From contig JANXSM010000163.1 in assembly GCA_025352665.1 (NCBI GenBank), positions 1-64,000 on the forward strand: 64,000 nt of DNA, given 5' to 3'. This DNA comes from Rhodospirillales bacterium (GTDB lineage: Bacteria > Pseudomonadota > Alphaproteobacteria > Acetobacterales > Acetobacteraceae). How positions within the stretch are numbered: the first letter of the stretch is position 1; every line of letters begins with the position of its first letter. The notes under the pieces were generated by a model. That model was not told where the DNA came from. It saw only the letters and a list, made by a program, of their open reading frames with translations, and searched no databases. Shown piece after piece: positions 60,002-64,000 of the stretch. Both the position numbers and the translations under genes were made by a program.

Positions 60002-62487
60002 TGCTCGCCCTGCGCCTGGCCGGTCGCGAGCTGCGCGGCGGTGCCCGCGGCCTGCGGGTGGTGCTCGCCTGCCTGGCCCTGGGCGTTGCCGCCATTGCCG
60101 GCGTCGGCAGCCTGCGCGCGGGGATCGAGCAGGGGTTGGCGGCCGACGGCGCGCGCATCCTCGGCGGCGACATCGCCGTGCAAGGCGGTTCGCAGGCGCT
60201 GCCGGACACGGTGCGCGACTGGCTGCATGCGCATGGCGCCAAGACGTCGGACGTGGTCGGCATGCGCTCCATGCTCGTGGTACCCGGCGGCGAGCGCATG
60301 CTGGTTGAACTGAAGGCAGTCGATGCCGCCTGGCCGCTGATCGGTGCTGCGGTGTTCGACCCGGTCGGTCCACTGCGCCCGCAAAGCCTTGCGGTAGAGC
60401 CGCTCGTGCTCGACCGGCTTGGCGTGAAGCCCGGCGCGGCGCTGCAACTGGGGCGGTCGAGCTTCACCCTGCAATCCACCCTCACCACGGAGCCGGACCG
60501 GGTCGGCACGCCCTCGGTGCTCGGTCCGCGCGCGCTGATCCGGCTTGACGACCTTGCGGCCACCGGCCTGATCCAGCCGGGTGCCATCGTCGAGTACCAG
60601 CTTCGCGCGCTGTTCCCGCCCGGCACCAACATCGCACGCACGATCGCCGATCTGCGCGCGGCCTTCTCGGATTCGGGCTGGCGGGTGCGTGACAGTTCTA
60701 ACGCGGCCCCCAACGTCAAGCAGTTCCTCGAGCGCACCAGCCTGTTCATGACGCTGGTGGGCCTCACCTCGCTGCTGGTCGGCGGCATCGGTGTGGCCAA
60801 TGGCGTGCGCGCCTGGCTGGAAGGGCGTGCTCGCAGCATCGCCACGCTGCGCTGCCTCGGCGCCTCGCCCTGGCTCGTGTTCAGCGTCTGCGCACTTCAG
60901 GTTGCAGCCCTGGCCAGCGCCGGCATCGTGCTCGGCCTGGTGGTCGGCGCCCTGCTGCCGGTGCTGGCGGCCAACCTGCTGGGGAGTGCCTTGCCGGTCG
61001 CTCCCGTGCAGGGATTGTTCGCAGGCCCGTTGCTGCTGGCCGGCACCTACGGCGCGTTGATCGCCGCGGTGTTCGCCCTTGGCCCGCTGGCCCGCTCGAT
61101 GGCGATCTCCGGCGCCGCCCTGTTCCGCGACGCCGTGCTACCCGCCGGCGGCCGTCCGCAGGCCTGGGTGATCGCGACAACCACGATCCTCACGCTGGTC
61201 CTGGTTGGCCTCACCGTCGCCACCGCCGTTGAGCGTGGGTTCGCCCTTGGCTTCTGTGCCGCGGCCCTGGTCACGCTGGCACTGTTCCGCGGCGGCGCCT
61301 GGCTGCTCATGCGGGTCGCCTCACGCATCACTGCCACCGGGCACCCCGCGGTGCGGCTGGCACTGGGCAACCTCTATCGTCCCGGCACCGCCACACCGCT
61401 GATGCTGGTCTCGGTCGGCCTCGGTCTGTCGACGTTGGCGGCGGTGGCGCTGATCGAAGGCAACGTGCAACGCCAGGTGACCGAGCAACTGCCGAACGCG
61501 GCGCCGAGCTTCTTTTTCGTCGACATCCAGAACAGCCAGATGTCGACCTTCCGTGCCATCCTGGCCGCCGAGCCGGGAGTGACGGACATGCAGGAGGTGC
61601 CGAGCCTGCGCGCCCGGCTGGTGTCCGTGGCGGGGGTTCCCGCTGACCAGGTGCATGCCACGCCCGACACCGCCTGGGCGCTGCGCGGCGACCGTGGCCT
61701 GACGTATGCCGCCGCCATGCCCAAGGACACACGCCTCGTGGCGGGACAGTGGTGGCCGGCCGACTACACCGGCACGCCGCTGCTGTCGCTCGACGCCAAT
61801 CTCGCGCGCGGCTGGGGCGTGCATCTCGGCGACATCATCCGCGTCAACGTGCTCGGCCGCGACATCGACCTGAAAGTGGACAGCTTCCGCGACATCGCCT
61901 GGCGCTCGATGGGTATCAACTTCACCTTCGTCGCAAGCCCTGGATTGCTTGACAAGGCGCCCCACACGCATATCGCCACCGTGCGCGCGACCGATGCCAG
62001 CCAGGGTCGCCTGCTGCGGGCGGTGACGGACGCGCTGCCCAACGTGTCCGGCATCCGGGTCGCCGATATTCTGGCAGCCGTCGGCGTGCTGTTCGCCCAG
62101 ATCGGCACGGCACTGGCTGCCACCGGCTCGCTCACCTTGGCCGCCGGTGCCCTGGTGCTGGCCGGGGCGGTGGCGTCCGGCCAACGCCGGCGCATCAACG
62201 AGGCGGTGATCCTGAAAAGCCTCGGCGCCACCGCACGGCAGATACGCACCGCATGGTTGGTAGAATTCGGCGCACTCGGCGCCGTCGCCGGGCTGATCGC
62301 AGCGCTGATCGGCACCGCGTCGAGCTACGGAGTGGTGCATTACGTGATGGGGACTGACTGGGCCTTCCTGCCGGAAACCCTGGCCGGAACGATTTTCGCC
62401 TGTGTTGCCTTAATGCTGCTGTTCGGCTTTGCTGGCACCGAAGCGGCGTTACGCGCCAAAGCCGCCCCACTTTTACGAAATGATTAG
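59998..62487 (+). CDS. ybbP: FtsX-like ABC permease, YbbP type
   Basis: 829 residues with two FtsX repeats and about ten membrane helices. It starts RLAGRELRGGARGLRVVLAC, a first helix, then a long periplasmic region (GLAADGARILGGDIAVQGGS). Core helices appear at LFMTLVGLTSLLVGGIGVAN, followed by RSIATLRCLGASPWLVFSVC, the FtsX coupling motif. The second half repeats this (AATGSLTLAAGALVLAGAVA, RINEAVILKSLGATARQIRT). The E. coli homologue is of unsettled function, probably lipid or toxin export coupled to the arylesterase TesA. Overlap with ybbA makes the pair an operon. Confidence 0.92.
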   Translation: MMLALRLAGRELRGGARGLRVVLACLALGVAAIAGVGSLRAGIEQGLAADGARILGGDIAVQGGSQALPDTVRDWLHAHGAKTSDVVGMRSMLVVPGGERMLVELKAVDAAWPLIGAAVFDPVGPLRPQSLAVEPLVLDRLGVKPGAALQLGRSSFTLQSTLTTEPDRVGTPSVLGPRALIRLDDLAATGLIQPGAIVEYQLRALFPPGTNIARTIADLRAAFSDSGWRVRDSSNAAPNVKQFLERTSLFMTLVGLTSLLVGGIGVANGVRAWLEGRARSIATLRCLGASPWLVFSVCALQVAALASAGIVLGLVVGALLPVLAANLLGSALPVAPVQGLFAGPLLLAGTYGALIAAVFALGPLARSMAISGAALFRDAVLPAGGRPQAWVIATTTILTLVLVGLTVATAVERGFALGFCAAALVTLALFRGGAWLLMRVASRITATGHPAVRLALGNLYRPGTATPLMLVSVGLGLSTLAAVALIEGNVQRQVTEQLPNAAPSFFFVDIQNSQMSTFRAILAAEPGVTDMQEVPSLRARLVSVAGVPADQVHATPDTAWALRGDRGLTYAAAMPKDTRLVAGQWWPADYTGTPLLSLDANLARGWGVHLGDIIRVNVLGRDIDLKVDSFRDIAWRSMGINFTFVASPGLLDKAPHTHIATVRATDASQGRLLRAVTDALPNVSGIRVADILAAVGVLFAQIGTALAATGSLTLAAGALVLAGAVASGQRRRINEAVILKSLGATARQIRTAWLVEFGALGAVAGLIAALIGTASSYGVVHYVMGTDWAFLPETLAGTIFACVALMLLFGFAGTEAALRAKAAPLLRND

Positions 62488-62664
62488 GTAAAACCGCTTA
62501 ATGATAAGCTGTGTGTGAGCCGCTCCGGTTCAGACATCAGGTGCCTGTCCACGGTTTAATACGTGTCTGCTTGAATCGAGCCGCGATTCAGACGAAGTCT
62601 AATATCTCGGTGCAAAAAACGATCCCCTCGCATCGCCCGCATTCGCCAAAGGAAACTCCCGCCC

Positions 62665-63438
62665 ATGGCTTATAGTCCCGACTCCCGGTCCTACCCCGGC
62701 TCTGGCAGTGCCACCACGCAGGCGGCAGCCCTGGACGCCGGCCTGCGCGCTTACATGCTTCGCGTCTACAACTGGATGGCTTCAGGCCTGCTGTTGACTG
62801 GCGTCGTTGCCTACGCGATCGCCAATTCCAGCCTCTACGACCTGTTCTACCCGATGGTGGCGACGCCGCGCGGCCTGATGCATCAGCCGAGCATTCTTGC
62901 CTGGGTCGCGATGTTTGCTCCACTCGGCTTCGTGCTGGTGCTGAGCTTCGGCGTCAACCGCCTGTCGACCCGCGCCGTGCAGATCATATTCTGGTGCTAT
63001 GCCGCCGCCATGGGCGCCAGCCTGATGAACATCTTCAAGATCTACACCGGCGAAAGCGTCGCGCGGGTATTCTTCATCACCGCCGGCACCTTCGCCGCAA
63101 TGAGCATCTGGGGCTATGTCACCCGCACCGACCTTACCAAGATGGGCAGCTTTCTCATCATGGGCCTGTTCGGTATCATCCTGGCCGGCCTGGTGAACAT
63201 GTTCCTGGGCTCCGCCGGGCTGCAGTTCGCGATCAGCGTGCTCGGCGTGCTGATCTTCACCGGCCTGACCGCCTATGACACGCAGCGCATCAAGGCCACC
63301 TACGTGCAGTTCGCCCATGCCGACGGCCCGCAGGAAGCCAGCAAGCGCAGCGTGTTCGATGCGCTCAGCCTGTATCTGAACTTCATCAATCTGTTCATGT
63401 TGCTGCTGCAGCTGACCGGCGACCGACGCGGCAACTGA
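62665..63438 (+). CDS. Bax inhibitor-1 / YccA family membrane protein
   Basis: 257 residues; seven helices are expected. YNWMASGLLLTGVVAYAIA, ILAWVAMFAPLGFVLVLSFG, AVQIIFWCYAAAMGASLMNI, VFFITAGTFAAMSIWGYVTR, FLIMGLFGIILAGLVNMFLG, GLQFAISVLGVLIFTGLTAY and the tail DTQRIKATYVQFAHADGPQE, then FINLFMLLLQLTGDR. The DTQRIK and FINLF segments are family hallmarks. Bacterial members are calcium- or proton-leak-like channels and inhibitors of FtsH. GGAAACTCCCGCCC precedes ATG 62665. A strong terminator follows directly. The 177-bp gap upstream carries a small hairpin at 62572-62590. Confidence 0.93.
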   Translation: MAYSPDSRSYPGSGSATTQAAALDAGLRAYMLRVYNWMASGLLLTGVVAYAIANSSLYDLFYPMVATPRGLMHQPSILAWVAMFAPLGFVLVLSFGVNRLSTRAVQIIFWCYAAAMGASLMNIFKIYTGESVARVFFITAGTFAAMSIWGYVTRTDLTKMGSFLIMGLFGIILAGLVNMFLGSAGLQFAISVLGVLIFTGLTAYDTQRIKATYVQFAHADGPQEASKRSVFDALSLYLNFINLFMLLLQLTGDRRGN

Positions 63439-63440
63439 CC

Positions 63441-63474
63441 AAAAAGGCGAGGGGCGCTTGCCCCTCGCCTTTTT
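63441..63474 (+). terminator. Intrinsic terminator after the BI-1 family gene
   Basis: AAAAAGGCGAGGGG, a short loop, then the complement ending in CCTTTTT. A perfect GC stem with A-run before and T-run after makes it bidirectional. Confidence 0.93.
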
Positions 63475-63490
63475 GACTGGGAAGACAGCA

Positions 63491-63557
63491 GTCCTTTTTT
63501 GAAAAAAGGACCAAAAAACGTCCAAAAGTTTTTTGCTTCTTTTTTTCAAAAAAGAAG
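63491..63557. terminator. Two further A/T-tract hairpins between convergent genes
   Basis: GTCCTTTTTT/AAAAAAGGAC (63491-63511) and CTTCTTTTTT/AAAAAAGAAG (63536-63557). The second lies three bases past the stop of the leftward helicase gene and should terminate it. Confidence 0.7.
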
Positions 63558-63560
63558 TTC

Positions 63561-64000
63561 TTACGCTGCCATTCTCTCTTCCGCCGGCCTACCAAACAGG
63601 AACTCCACGTCGTCGACCTCGATGCCCGACAGGTCGCCGTCCTCCCCCAGCGCGATATTGGCCAGATCCGCCTTGCGCTGCTGTAGTTCCACGATGCGGT
63701 CCTCCACCGTGTCGGCCGCGATCATCTTGTAGACGAACACCGACTTGGTCTGGCCGATGCGATGTGCCCGGTCCGACGCCTGGTCCTCGGCCGCCGGGTT
63801 CCACCAGGGATCGTAATGGATCACCGTGTCGGCGGAGATAAGGTTCAATCCGCGGCCACCGGCCTTGAGGCTGATCAGGAACAACGGCACTTCCCCAGCC
63901 TCGAACGAGCGCACCGGCTCGGCCCGATCTCGCGTGTCGCCGCGCAGTTCCACAAACGTGATGCCCGCTGCCACCAGCCGCGGCTTGATGAGGTCGAGCA
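63561..64000 (-). CDS. SNF2-family helicase, C-terminal part (5' end outside window)
   Basis: The last ~146 residues of a Swi2/Snf2-type ATPase. Visible are helicase motif V ([20 protein letters not shown]) and motif VI ([20 protein letters not shown]) with [11 protein letters not shown] before it, then a closing helix ([20 protein letters not shown]). These proteins move on DNA or displace proteins, for example RNA-polymerase recycling in the RapA/HepA group. The reading frame remains open through base 64000, so the N-terminal ATPase lobe is off the right edge. Terminated by the A/T hairpin beyond its stop. Confidence 0.92.
   Translation of the reverse strand, partial: LDLIKPRLVAAGITFVELRGDTRDRAEPVRSFEAGEVPLFLISLKAGGRGLNLISADTVIHYDPWWNPAAEDQASDRAHRIGQTKSVFVYKMIAADTVEDRIVELQQRKADLANIALGEDGDLSGIEVDDVEFLFGRPAEERMAA

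Overview
The window is high-GC DNA from an alphaproteobacterium. Family Acetobacteraceae (Rhodospirillales) fits best, inferred from the RNase E with a large S1-domain insertion, the class II DAHP synthase and the overall gene style; no rRNA or other decisive marker is present. It splits into an accessory left third (1-19.8 kb) and a core-genome right part (19.8-64 kb).

Accessory part. The left edge is the end of an IS21-family insertion sequence (istB tail plus terminal repeats, ending near 533) that cut off a primase-like gene. That gene belongs to a first integrated element, read leftward, with an AlpA-like DNA-binding protein, a coiled-coil protein and a P4-type integrase killed by one nonsense codon. 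At 5033 a second element starts. A 17-bp direct repeat (5033-5049 and 19767-19783) shows that it sits in the 3' end of the tRNA-Ser(GGA) gene at 19770-19859 and is about 14.7 kb long. It carries an intact integrase, a broken DUF4145 gene, XRE and AlpA-type regulators, a block of tightly overlapping small genes, a Toprim primase/SF3 helicase split by a 124-bp palindromic insertion, an iteron-like candidate origin, a P27-type small terminase, an HK97 prohead protease, a baseplate-hub-like protein, an AT-richer membrane protein and a tape-measure remnant. No large terminase, portal or major capsid is seen. This layout suggests a phage satellite (PICI-like) or a strongly reduced prophage, now partly decayed.

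Core part. It begins with rne, a cell-wall amidase, a class A penicillin-binding protein and prfB, which keeps the classical programmed +1 frameshift. Next are a sugar-acid catabolic set (XylD-like dehydratase, SDR dehydrogenase, FAH-family hydrolase), a GT39 glycosyltransferase and fahA. A leftward cluster holds gph, an MFS exporter, phnD-phnE-phnE without its ATPase and a Rieske oxygenase. Then come glmU-glmS, a DedA/GT4/GT2 set, glutathione reductase, DAHP synthase, NAD synthesis genes (pncB, nadE), gltX, an acetyltransferase, a leftward group (uracil-DNA glycosylase-like, histidine-phosphatase-like, thpR, arylesterase), a divergent ybbA-ybbP-like ABC transporter, a Bax-inhibitor-1 family protein and the tail of a SNF2 helicase.

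A dispersed family of two-hairpin elements (four copies, near 11.8, 31.3, 46.7 and 55.5 kb) links the two halves. One copy has disrupted the satellite's primase, so the family has moved since the element was acquired.
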